A stretch of 64,000 bases of DNA, from assembly GCA_018399055.1 (NCBI GenBank), contig CP073762.1:434001-498000 (forward strand). Direction: 5' to 3'. Positions 1-7,706 of the stretch are shown here, piece after piece. Made by a program: the position numbers and the translations under genes. The number at the start of each line of letters is the position of its first letter. The stretch's first letter is position 1. Below the pieces are notes generated by a model. It made no database searches, was not told the DNA's origin, and saw nothing but the letters and a program-made list of their open reading frames with translations. The DNA comes from Simkaniaceae bacterium. Lineage in GTDB: Bacteria; Chlamydiota; Chlamydiia; Chlamydiales; Simkaniaceae.

Positions 1-977
1 TGATCTCGAATTCCTGAAGCGTTTTCTCCAATCCCTCCAGTGAAAATCACGCCATCAACATGCTGCAAAGGAACAAGGTAGGCTGCAATGTATTTTGCCA
101 GGCGATAGCAAAAGATATCGATGGCAAGCTTTGCCCTAGGATCCGTACTTTCAGTCAAAAGTCTCATGTCTTCACTGATGCCTGAAATGCCGAAAAGTCC
201 ACTTTTTTGATTCAGAATTGAAATCACATCCTCACTGCTTACCTGCAATTTTTCTGCTAAAAACCCTACGATGCTCGGGTCGAGATCACCACAACGCTGC
301 CCCATGACAAGGCCTTCTAGGGGAGTGAGGCCCATACTAGTATCAAGGCTTTTCCCTCCTTTGACTGCGGCGATGCTGCAACCATTCCCGAGGTGGCAGC
401 TAATGAAAGAGGTCTCTTTTAAGAATTTGCCAATTTCATCCGCCCCTTTTTGGACAACATAGCGATGGCTCGTTCCATGAAATCCATACCTACGGATCTG
501 GAATGTTTCATAGTATTCATAGGGAAGAGCGTAGAGATAGGCCACTTGTGGCATCGATTGATGAAAAGAAGTGTCAAAGACAGCAACTTGGGGAAGCGTG
601 GGAAATTTTTTCCCCATGATTTCGATTCCGAGTGCAGCTGCAGGGTTGTGCAAAGGAGCTAAGTGGTTGCATTCTTTGATGTTGTTGAGCACTTCCTCAT
701 TTATTTTGACTGAGGCGCTGAAAGATTCTCCGCCATGTACGACTCGGTGTCCTATGCCCAAAATCTTCTCATCACCTAGAAGGTGAAGGATTTCTCCCAA
801 AGCATCGTCATAGTCTCCCTTTTTCAAGTCCTTTGACCCATCGGACCACTTCAACGTCGCGCGAGGGGTGTTTAAATTCTCAGCAAGCCCTTTCAGATGA
901 ACATCACCTGACTCTGGCTCAATGAGTTGAAATTTGATTGATGAGCTCCCACAATTGAGAACAAAGACAACGCCCAT
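1..977 (-). CDS. ackA: Acetate kinase, C-terminus cut by window edge
   Basis: Acetate kinase interconverts acetyl phosphate plus ADP with acetate plus ATP in the cytoplasm. The reverse-strand reading opens at the ATG ending at 977 and stays open to base 1. It begins MGVVFVLNCGSSSIKF, the N-terminal N-x-G-S-S-S-x-K nucleotide/phosphate motif of the ASKHA acetate/butyrate kinase family. It continues through GHRVVHGGE, FDTSFHQ, RRYGFHGTSH and HLGNGCS, all acetokinase signatures, and reaches FTGGIGENA just before the edge. About 325 codons are present, so roughly 70-80 C-terminal residues should lie outside. An AGGGGG ribosome site precedes the ATG, and the upstream gene ends 39 bases before it, so it may be read with the two genes upstream. 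Family assignment is secure; the phosphotransacetylase partner is not in view. Confidence 0.95.
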   Translation of the reverse strand, partial: MGVVFVLNCGSSSIKFQLIEPESGDVHLKGLAENLNTPRATLKWSDGSKDLKKGDYDDALGEILHLLGDEKILGIGHRVVHGGESFSASVKINEEVLNNIKECNHLAPLHNPAAALGIEIMGKKFPTLPQVAVFDTSFHQSMPQVAYLYALPYEYYETFQIRRYGFHGTSHRYVVQKGADEIGKFLKETSFISCHLGNGCSIAAVKGGKSLDTSMGLTPLEGLVMGQRCGDLDPSIVGFLAEKLQVSSEDVISILNQKSGLFGISGISEDMRLLTESTDPRAKLAIDIFCYRLAKYIAAYLVPLQHVDGVIFTGGIGENASGIRD

Positions 978-1016
978 TTGGTTTCCCCCTACCCCCTACA
1001 TATAAGGTTAGAGATT

Positions 1017-2111
1017 TTAGGAAAAGGGAATCGAGCGTGTTTTTAAGATATACTTTAGATGGGATAGAATTTTGCTGAGAGGGAATCTCTTCTTTCCGAT
1101 CAGAATGAGCCCTAGCTTCTTGAGGTAAAAACTGAGAATGAGAAAGGGTTTGGCAAGCCGAAAGGAAAGCGGGGCTTTTTCTAGGGAAGCGACAAGACGG
1201 TCGGCTTCTTGCTTGGGTTGCTCCCATTTTTCATTTTCAATGCCATCGCCAAGGATAATTGAATGCTGTGCAAAAAAGCGATGTCCAGGGGTGACGTAAA
1301 CATCAGCCCAACGGAAAAATCCAAAGGGAGTTAGGGGTTTCACACGAGCCTCTTGCAGAAATGACTCCTTGGAAAGCTCAAAGAGAGAAATCCTAGTGCA
1401 GTCGGTCACCACTTTCCATTCTTCAAAATTTGGGATGGCCCGCTCTAGAAAGTGAGGGCCATCCGTGGTGATAAGAGGAAGTATTGCTTGATTGCGCGGC
1501 CAAAAAAGCAGAGGGTGGAGGTGAAAGGCGCGGACAAGAACATTGCTTTCATCCAGAGAGAAATAGATTTGGCTAGGCCTTGCGAGTGTTTTCCCTTCTT
1601 TAATAAAGGACTTTTCACTGTAGGGATGGCGATTTTGAAGAGCGAGTTTTGCAAGTGCTTGAGGGGAATAATTAAAAGGGGCGAGGTGTGGTTCCATTTT
1701 TTCCATTGAAGTGCGCATGCTACAGATGGCAACAAGACGTTTGCCTTGGTCCATGTTCTCTTGCAGGTAGGAAAAAAGTCCTTGAGAAAGAATAGAGTCA
1801 GGTGAAAGAAAGATCAGAGGAACACCCTTTGCATTTGCTTGTTTAATGGCATCGCAGTGACAAGTGGTCATAAGAGCATAAGGATTCTCTTCATATGTAA
1901 TTGTTCGAAACTCTACGGGGAGGAAAGATTCAAGGGTTTTAAAGTGGGGATGTTCTCGAATGACCTTCTCATCTTCCACTGTTGTGTAGAGAATATAGGT
2001 TCCGTCAAAATTTTCTAAATTTCCTGGTGAAAACTGAAAGGGAAGAGACCTCTCTAAAAGGGTCTCAACGTATTTTTCTCCCCAAACAACATTAATAATA
2101 TGAGCGGTCAT
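1017..2111 (-). CDS. Hypothetical protein, glycan-biosynthesis context
   Basis: A 364-residue protein without a signal peptide. I do not recognise its family with confidence. It overlaps the stop of the upstream GT2 glycosyltransferase by four bases (ATGA), which indicates translational coupling and a shared role, probably in surface polysaccharide or LPS sugar addition. The N-terminal half alternates short hydrophobic strands with loops, as in Rossmann-type transferases (HIINVVWG near residue 4; VPLIFLSPDSIL near 96). The C-terminal 50 residues are basic and hydrophobic (FLILSFYLKKLGLILIGKKRF), compatible with peripheral membrane binding. A glycosyltransferase-like role is inferred from neighbours, not from motifs. 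Confidence 0.7.
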   Translation of the reverse strand: MTAHIINVVWGEKYVETLLERSLPFQFSPGNLENFDGTYILYTTVEDEKVIREHPHFKTLESFLPVEFRTITYEENPYALMTTCHCDAIKQANAKGVPLIFLSPDSILSQGLFSYLQENMDQGKRLVAICSMRTSMEKMEPHLAPFNYSPQALAKLALQNRHPYSEKSFIKEGKTLARPSQIYFSLDESNVLVRAFHLHPLLFWPRNQAILPLITTDGPHFLERAIPNFEEWKVVTDCTRISLFELSKESFLQEARVKPLTPFGFFRWADVYVTPGHRFFAQHSIILGDGIENEKWEQPKQEADRLVASLEKAPLSFRLAKPFLILSFYLKKLGLILIGKKRFPLSKILSHLKYILKTRSIPFS

Positions 2112-3046
2112 TCTTTAATTCCTTGGATGATCCATCCTGGGCAATTCCCGAAACGGCGGAGGTAGTAGTCACGTACTCCAGCAAGAAGCGCGCGGTAAAA
2201 GCGGATGCGAAGGCGCCTGACATAGGTTTTTTTCGAGAAAGGGAACTGAAGGTATTTGAGAAGGAGAAGCTTAAATGTGTGAAGGCTTTCTTTCAGAATC
2301 GCTTTTTTAAGATGCTTTTGCTCCTTTAAAGAGCAGTTTTTTTCGATCCAAAGGAGACGGTTGCGCCACCAAAAATAGCACGTATGGGGTGTCCCTCCGG
2401 AAAAGGAAGCTGATTTTTTATGGAATAGAATCGCTTCAGGACACACTTGCGTTGCAAAACCTAGTTTTTTGGCGCGAAAGCACCAATCAGACTCTTCCCA
2501 AAAAAGAAAAAACCGTGGATCAAAAAAGCCTACTTTTTTAAAAACCTCTGCTTTAGCAAAAATCGCTACTCCACAAACGTAGTCTAAGAAGATAGGATTT
2601 GTCCATGCGCTCGCTGGAGCATTTGCCCCCACAAGTTTGAAAGATCCCTCTTTCGCATTCCAGCTGCCCCCCAAATGGTCGATTTTAAATGGGTCATCCA
2701 TCAAAAGGGCCTTTCCTCCTTGAATCGGAACATCCCGTATTAAAAACTTTTCGAGGATATCTTTTGTGACAACAGTGTCATTATTTAGAACAAAGATGTA
2801 GTCTGCCTTCTCTTCAAGCGCGTAGCGGATTCCTACATTATTTCCTTCAGCGTAGCCGAGGTTTTCTCCTGTTTCAATGATGTGAACCTTAGGAAATGCT
2901 GTTGAAAAAGCCATCGCAGATCCATCAGATGAACCATTGTCAACAACAACAACTTTGTGGGGAGTCGAGACCTCTTCCAGGCTTCCCAAGCACTGAAGGG
3001 TGTCCTCTTTTCCATTCCAATTCAGAATGATGATATAGATTTTCAT
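2108..3046 (-). CDS. Glycosyltransferase family 2 (rhamnosyltransferase-like)
   Basis: A GT2 (GT-A fold) transferase of about 312 residues that moves a nucleotide-activated sugar onto a growing surface glycan at the inner face of the membrane. The start at 3046 gives MKIYIIILNWNGKEDT, the usual N-terminus of WbbL-like rhamnosyltransferases. The longer reading from 3202 adds 52 residues that do not look like the family. Motifs include VVVDNGSSDGS (nucleotide binding), ENLGYAEGNNVGI, the DxD-type FVLNNDTVV, and the acceptor-site FFLFWEESDWCFRAKKLG (ED-W). It is followed by the coupled hypothetical gene and then ackA. The specific sugar cannot be told from the sequence. Confidence 0.88.
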   Translation of the reverse strand: MKIYIIILNWNGKEDTLQCLGSLEEVSTPHKVVVVDNGSSDGSAMAFSTAFPKVHIIETGENLGYAEGNNVGIRYALEEKADYIFVLNNDTVVTKDILEKFLIRDVPIQGGKALLMDDPFKIDHLGGSWNAKEGSFKLVGANAPASAWTNPIFLDYVCGVAIFAKAEVFKKVGFFDPRFFLFWEESDWCFRAKKLGFATQVCPEAILFHKKSASFSGGTPHTCYFWWRNRLLWIEKNCSLKEQKHLKKAILKESLHTFKLLLLKYLQFPFSKKTYVRRLRIRFYRALLAGVRDYYLRRFGNCPGWIIQGIKE

Positions 3047-3403
3047 ACCCTGAGCATAACTGAACCATTTACTTATTTCAACGCAAGAGCTTCCAAGTTT
3101 TTTCTTGGAGGAAATGGAAGAGTTTTTATATGCTGGTGGGGACATTATTAACAAAATGCCCCGAGAGGCGGTCACCTCTCGAGGCGCGAAACTAAGGTAC
3201 ATCCTTTTTGAAGCAAAAGAACCTTAGCCTCACCACCCATTTTATGGAATTGAGGCGAATAAATCTACCCCCCTTCTCAACAAAGATCTTTTCTGAGAAG
3301 ACGGTTTCCCTTTTAGGATGTACCTTCATTTGTTCTAGAGCGCTCCTCCCTGTTTGCAGGCAGGGCGCTTTGGAACATTTATCAAACAAGGTGCGAAAAA
3401 AAT
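3047..3403. other. Divergent intergenic region with several nested hairpins
   Basis: This gene-free stretch separates the minus-strand GT2 gene from the plus-strand helix-turn-helix gene. It contains a 7-bp hairpin (CGAGAGG at 3162-3168 with CCTCTCG at 3175-3181). It also contains a 12-bp outer stem (AAGGTACATCCT at 3194-3205 with AGGATGTACCTT at 3315-3326) that encloses two smaller hairpins (3227-3256 and 3273-3300). A further hairpin lies at about 3331-3377. No convincing coding sequence is seen. It may be a structured leader RNA or a small RNA. Confidence 0.5.
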
Positions 3404-3658
3404 ATGGCGAAAAAAAAATTCTGGACGCGTACGATATTTAGGAATAAAGATCAGGTGCAACTCTCTTATAACGAGATCGCAAAGCTTTGCAACGTTTCTT
3501 TGCGGAGTGCAAAGAGCTACGTTCAGCGTGATGTTGCTAAGGGGCTCATCGAAAGGTGGAATAGTTACTATGGCCACCCGGTCTCTAACAGAACCTGCAC
3601 AGGAAAAAATGTCTACTACCTCACTCTCAAAGGGAGAAAGTTTTTACATCCATTGTGA
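3404..3658 (+). CDS. Small winged helix-turn-helix protein
   Basis: An 84-residue basic protein. Residues 20-50 (LSYNEIAKLCNVSLRSAKSY and following) read as a helix-turn-helix in the replication-initiator/MarR style, followed by a short wing and the terminal YYLTLKGRKFL typical of small winged-helix domains. It probably binds DNA and may be a transcriptional regulator or a plasmid- or phage-derived relic. An AAGGTG ribosome site lies about 10 bases before the ATG. A strong hairpin sits directly upstream. It is followed 60 bases later by an unrelated gene of unknown function. The target is unknown. Confidence 0.7.
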   Translation: MAKKKFWTRTIFRNKDQVQLSYNEIAKLCNVSLRSAKSYVQRDVAKGLIERWNSYYGHPVSNRTCTGKNVYYLTLKGRKFLHPL

Positions 3659-3717
3659 AAAAACTTTGGAATAAACTTTTAATTGTGCTAGCGTTCTCTG
3701 CTCGTTAGAGGTGACAT

Positions 3718-4848
3718 ATGTCTAAAATAGTTAGTTATGATCGCAGGGTGGCGACTTTCCAATATAGTAGTCAGCAAGAAATTCAGAGCCCCGTCGTTAC
3801 TGCGGCGCCTCCTCCACCCCATCTAATGGAAGAACAAACCTCTCTATCAGCCATGAGGAGAATAAGACGTGTTGCATCACAGCTTTTCAGAAGAGGGCTT
3901 CCGCCTGCTGTTGTTTTCCAAAAAGTTCCTCTTGAAAGCAAATCGATGACTGACCGTTCTCCAAAAGTAAATTTGAGCTACGAAGAGCTAAGGCTGGGAG
4001 TTCTAAAGGCTTTTCGAATTGAACCGACAAAATGGCATCGTTCCTACCCGCCCCTTGGGCTAGATGTAACGCTAGGTGGTGCTCCCCAAAATCCAGATAA
4101 GATTTTAGAGTTACACCAACTATCAAGGCTGCTGCAAAGTTATGCCTTAGATCATCAGGTTACTCTTCCCATTGATTTCCAAAATGTAGATTTGAATGAT
4201 GCTGTAGAGAGGATGGTAGAAATAGTTTTCCCTGAATTAAGGGGTATTTCACTTTATGCGAAGCATCGATATGCTAATTCCTTTTTTGATGAAGAGATTC
4301 TGCAAGTTTCTAGCATAATTCATGAAAATGACAGGATGCAGTTTGGGACAGCATTTCCTAGATCCGGACACCCAGTTTTTTTTAGTTTTCATGGGATAAG
4401 TTCTTTAGGTTCTGCCGTGGCAATGCTTCTCTTTGAGCTGAATGCCGATGAGCAGGTTTGTTGGAGCTTTTGCAAGGGGCGTCTGGAAATGGAGGGTTTA
4501 CAAAGGAGGCTAAAGAATTCCAATTTTCTTTTAGAGAAAACACTCTGTCCACATATTGACCACCTTGAGCAGATTATTGAGAGCCGACCAGCAATTGTTA
4601 CTGTAGATTCTTTAAATTTAAAAATTTTTCTAGAAGGTCATTATATCGTTCTTGACGGGATTTATAGACAAAAAGGCGTTGTAGTAGGGTTTTTCATCCG
4701 AGATCCCTATCATCAATGGAATGCTATTGTTAAAAAAGAGGGCTTTATACGTTGTTGGGTATCAAATGCTCCAATTCTACAAATCAAAAACTGCCCACCT
4801 TCTTTGGATTTTCAAAAGTTTGGACCTTCCCTCAATTTGAAGAGTTAA
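3718..4848 (+). CDS. Hypothetical protein, possible degenerate C39-like fold
   Basis: A 376-residue protein with no signal peptide that I cannot assign to a family by eye. The N-terminus has a proline run (residues 31-34) followed by a basic stretch (RRIRRVASQLFRR near 47-59), which suits a flexible secretion or targeting region. The C-terminal half resembles papain-like C39 peptidase domains. SLGSAVAMLL at 229-238 sits where these families have CGPAA-x-AML. H308 lies in GHYIVLDG and a DP pair at 329-330 in FFIRDPYHQW, matching the His and Asp regions at the usual spacing of about 80 residues. The catalytic cysteine position appears to be leucine 230. If the match is real, the domain is inactive. 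This is inference; function unknown. Confidence 0.75.
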   Translation: MSKIVSYDRRVATFQYSSQQEIQSPVVTAAPPPPHLMEEQTSLSAMRRIRRVASQLFRRGLPPAVVFQKVPLESKSMTDRSPKVNLSYEELRLGVLKAFRIEPTKWHRSYPPLGLDVTLGGAPQNPDKILELHQLSRLLQSYALDHQVTLPIDFQNVDLNDAVERMVEIVFPELRGISLYAKHRYANSFFDEEILQVSSIIHENDRMQFGTAFPRSGHPVFFSFHGISSLGSAVAMLLFELNADEQVCWSFCKGRLEMEGLQRRLKNSNFLLEKTLCPHIDHLEQIIESRPAIVTVDSLNLKIFLEGHYIVLDGIYRQKGVVVGFFIRDPYHQWNAIVKKEGFIRCWVSNAPILQIKNCPPSLDFQKFGPSLNLKS

Positions 4849-4983
4849 TCTCATCAAGAAAAAATCTTTAGCGTAGTCATTTTTGTGTTAATACATCCCA
4901 ACACTTGCTTCTTTACTGTATATGGCAATTGATTTATCCTGGCCCTTCTCGGTATAGCTGTATCAAAAAAGGAACAAAAACAG

Positions 4984-6306
4984 TTGGACAAAATCTTAAA
5001 TCAGAGGGGGGGTAAGGATTCCGCACTCCCTTTTAGCGAAGAGTTATCAGTTGCTCGAAACGAAGGCTCTTCGAATTTTTTTCAGTTAATCAAAAATTTT
5101 TCTGCTCCCTTGTGTTCAGTAATTTTAATGATTTTTGGAAGCGCTTTTTACACCACGTTTTTAAGTGTATTTTTACAGAGTGAGGGCTTCGGAAGAGAGC
5201 AGATTGGCTTTATTCACTCTGCTTTTTTTCTGGGGATGTTCTTGGGGGCTTTTCAAATGGAAAGGCTCATTAAGAAAGTTGGCCATATTCAGGCCTTAGC
5301 AGTTTTTGGAAGCTTAGCAACAAGCGCAACTCTACTGCAGGCTTTATACCAGACGTTTCCTGCGTGGATTTTTTTTAGGTTCCTCGTTGGTCTGTCCTTA
5401 GCAGCCCTCTATATTGTGATAGAAAGTTGGATGCTTTACAAGAGCGATCTTAAGACACGTGGAGCGCTCTTATCTCTCTATATGCTCTGTCTTTATACGT
5501 CACAATCAGCAAGCCAGCAATTGCTTTCATTAGTTGATATAAATAGTTATACGCCTTTTTTAGTTTCTGCATTATTTACTTCCTTGAGTGTGATCCCTGT
5601 TGGCCTCTCAACATCTCGTATTACGCTCCCCTCTTCTAAAGATAGTATTGGCTTTTTTCATATTTTTAAGGTCTCTCCTTTTGGAGTTACAGGGTGTTTT
5701 ATCTCCGGGCTTATTTTGAGTGCTCTGTATAGTTTTTTACCTGTTTTTTCAGTTTCAAAAAATATACCCAGTGAAAACCTCATGTCTATCACAATTGCCG
5801 GAGGAGTTTTTCTGCAGTGGCCTATCGGAAAACTTTCAGATTATTTTGAGAGAAGGAGAATCCTAATCCTTACCGTACTGGTTGCGGTGGTCCTATCAAT
5901 ATTAGGGTTTATTTTTAGAGACGCTTCGATAAAAGTTTTTTTGCCTCTTTCTTTTCTTATTGGTGGAGTTTTATTTACACTATACCCCTTAAGCATCACA
6001 CAAGTATGTGATCATCTGGATCATTCTCATATAACCAGAGCGACGGCTTTATTGTTGATCGCATATGGTTCCGGCTCTGTTCTTGGGCCTATCGCTTCAT
6101 CTGCTATGGTAGAAGTATTTGGGATCAACGCAATATTTCCTTACTTTGCAATGCTTCTGGTAGGGCTTGGCTTAGTTGGGCTTTATTCAGTCATACGGAG
6201 ACCCATTGTTCCTCTTGATCAACAAATGGACTTTTTACCACTCGCAAGTGTCACTCCAATTGTTTGTGAAATGGACCCACGAAGTGAAGAAGTTAGTCAG
6301 GCCTGA
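4984..6306 (+). CDS. MFS transporter (YcaD/YfkF-like), 12 TM
   Basis: A 440-residue inner-membrane permease of the major facilitator superfamily with about twelve hydrophobic segments, the first at residues 40-66. The cytoplasmic loop between TM8 and TM9 carries GKLSDYFERRR, the second copy of the MFS motif A (G-x-L-x-D-x-x-x-R-R-R). FRFLVGLSLAALYIVIESW in TM4-5 resembles the YcaD branch. The start is TTG at 4984 with an AAGGA site about nine bases upstream; no in-frame ATG occurs before the first membrane segment. It stands alone between a hypothetical gene and a convergent minus-strand gene. The substrate cannot be predicted. Confidence 0.88.
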   Translation: MDKILNQRGGKDSALPFSEELSVARNEGSSNFFQLIKNFSAPLCSVILMIFGSAFYTTFLSVFLQSEGFGREQIGFIHSAFFLGMFLGAFQMERLIKKVGHIQALAVFGSLATSATLLQALYQTFPAWIFFRFLVGLSLAALYIVIESWMLYKSDLKTRGALLSLYMLCLYTSQSASQQLLSLVDINSYTPFLVSALFTSLSVIPVGLSTSRITLPSSKDSIGFFHIFKVSPFGVTGCFISGLILSALYSFLPVFSVSKNIPSENLMSITIAGGVFLQWPIGKLSDYFERRRILILTVLVAVVLSILGFIFRDASIKVFLPLSFLIGGVLFTLYPLSITQVCDHLDHSHITRATALLLIAYGSGSVLGPIASSAMVEVFGINAIFPYFAMLLVGLGLVGLYSVIRRPIVPLDQQMDFLPLASVTPIVCEMDPRSEEVSQA

Positions 6307-6307
6307 T

Positions 6308-6676
6308 TTAGGGGTTAATCTGATCTGTTAAATGGTTTGCTTTTGAGTGACTTTCGTAACGCTGATAGGTAGAGAAGGTGAGTTTGAAGCTTTCTTGGGC
6401 TTCTTTGAGAAAAGGTTTTAAAAGGGGGGTGTCTTCTATAAGGCGGTCGATGATTTTCTCTTCAAGGGCTTGATATAACACGTCGTGGTCAAGATTGATG
6501 AAGGCTTTTCCTGAAAACTCTGCAATCACAGGGTGATGTTCCCGTTTAGCTTGTCGAATAATGGAGACCTCCTCGAGGGTTTGGAGATCGGTGAATGTTT
6601 GTTCCTTTTTGGTTTTGCGAACATTAGAAATTCCTTCTTCTAAGAGGCGAAGGCGCTCAAATGAGGATGCGTTCAT
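6308..6676 (-). CDS. Small hypothetical protein
   Basis: A charged protein of about 122 residues starting MNASSFERL. A longer reading to 6973 exists, but its first 99 residues overlap the 3' end of the heptosyltransferase gene in another frame and look like proline/serine-rich shadow sequence. The start at 6676 (or 6685) overlaps the upstream stop by about 20 bases, with AGG just before it. The sequence is mostly helical, with many Glu and Lys, and has no membrane segment or recognisable motif. Its coupling suggests co-transcription with the heptosyltransferase, but nothing identifies a function. Confidence 0.6.
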   Translation of the reverse strand: MNASSFERLRLLEEGISNVRKTKKEQTFTDLQTLEEVSIIRQAKREHHPVIAEFSGKAFINLDHDVLYQALEEKIIDRLIEDTPLLKPFLKEAQESFKLTFSTYQRYESHSKANHLTDQINP

Positions 6677-7685
6677 AAACCTCATCAGGAGAAATTTGTT
6701 CCATGCAGAAGGGAGAGCGGCACTTTTTTCGAATGCAGGGAGTGCACGTTCTGGGTTTTTGGAAGACGGTTCCATGAGAGATTTGGTAGGGGCCACAGAG
6801 CTTCGGATCGGTGGGGGAGAAGACTGCAATGGTGGGGGTTCCCATTGCAAAGGCGATGTGCATAGGGCCTGTGTCGTTGGTAATAAAGAGATCGAACTTT
6901 TCGATGAGGGCTGCAGTAACGCGAACGGGGAGCTTTCCAGCAACAGAGATGGCTCCTTGAATACTGCTCGCAATTTGTTCTGCTAGAGGGGCTTCTCCCT
7001 TGTCTCCGGTAATCATGAGGGTGGCCCCTTTTTCTTTTGCAAGCTTTCTTCCGAGCTCGACAAAATGCTTAGGATCCCACTGTTTATACTTGTCCTTGGC
7101 TCCAGGGTGTATCCCAATGATGAGGTGCGTATTGGGGAGGAGCTTCAAAGCGGTTTCATTTTCGTCTTCAGTCAAAAAAAGTTCCATTTCTGGGGAGGAG
7201 TCCTTACAGCCGGCAATATTTAGGCGGCGCTGAATTTCGTGAATAGGGGACTGCTTAATGGGGTCAGTTAAAAGGTAATCAAGACCTTTGTTGATCCCTT
7301 CGGTCCCCACAATTTTTGAAGGGCCTACAAGGGAAACCAAGGGAAGAATGGGGCGTTGCGAGAGGTGGAAAATAAGGGCGGTATCAAATGCTTTTTTCCT
7401 AAGACTTCCCAGGAGTTTGATAGAAGAGAGGAGTGCGGGGTTTTTAAGCGTGAAGATCTCGTCGAGATAGGGATTATTTTGGAAAAGTTGTTTTCCAATA
7501 GGGCTTGTTAGAAGTGCAATATGCCCTTGGGGGTGCTTTTTTCTCAGAGCGCGGATTGCGGGGGATCCCCAGAGGGAATCGCCTACGCCCGTTGTTGAGA
7601 CAACAAGGATTCGGGGCGCGCCACTTCGCTGATTTTTTCTCTTTGGGGCTAGAGCAAGGAGGAGCTTAATCAAGGTGTTCTTCAT
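6657..7685 (-). CDS. Glycosyltransferase family 9, ADP-heptose:LPS heptosyltransferase-like
   Basis: A GT-B transferase of about 342 residues resembling WaaF/WaaC/RfaQ, which add heptose to the LPS inner core at the cytoplasmic face. It opens with a basic region, then RILVVSTTGVGDSLWGSPAI, the family N-terminal motif (I-x-x-T-G-x-G-D). IGIHPGAKDKYKQWDP and FITNDTGPMHIAFAMGTPTIAVF are the C-terminal nucleotide-sugar-binding motifs with the conserved D-T-G-P-x-H. A cysteine cluster near the C-terminus (CTPCIRKKCRSPFC) matches many family members. Start choice is between 7694 and 7685. The divergent zntA-like gene begins only about 20 bases away. Chlamydia LPS lacks heptose, so the true sugar is open. 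Confidence 0.88.
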   Translation of the reverse strand: MKNTLIKLLLALAPKRKNQRSGAPRILVVSTTGVGDSLWGSPAIRALRKKHPQGHIALLTSPIGKQLFQNNPYLDEIFTLKNPALLSSIKLLGSLRKKAFDTALIFHLSQRPILPLVSLVGPSKIVGTEGINKGLDYLLTDPIKQSPIHEIQRRLNIAGCKDSSPEMELFLTEDENETALKLLPNTHLIIGIHPGAKDKYKQWDPKHFVELGRKLAKEKGATLMITGDKGEAPLAEQIASSIQGAISVAGKLPVRVTAALIEKFDLFITNDTGPMHIAFAMGTPTIAVFSPTDPKLCGPYQISHGTVFQKPRTCTPCIRKKCRSPFCMEQISPDEVYERILI

Positions 7686-7706
7686 GGCTGGCATTATAAA
7701 TCATTG

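Noticed and set aside
3162-3181. Terminator candidate CGAGAGG/CCTCTCG
   Set aside because: No T run on either strand and no transcript ends there (both neighbours point away); listed as part of the structured region instead.
3354-3674. A 106-codon plus-strand reading frame
   Set aside because: It overlaps the winged-helix gene in another frame, covers the hairpin region and has no family character; the 84-residue HTH frame with its AAGGTG site is preferred.
6561-6986. A 141-codon plus-strand reading frame
   Set aside because: Antisense to the heptosyltransferase C-terminal motifs and the small downstream gene.
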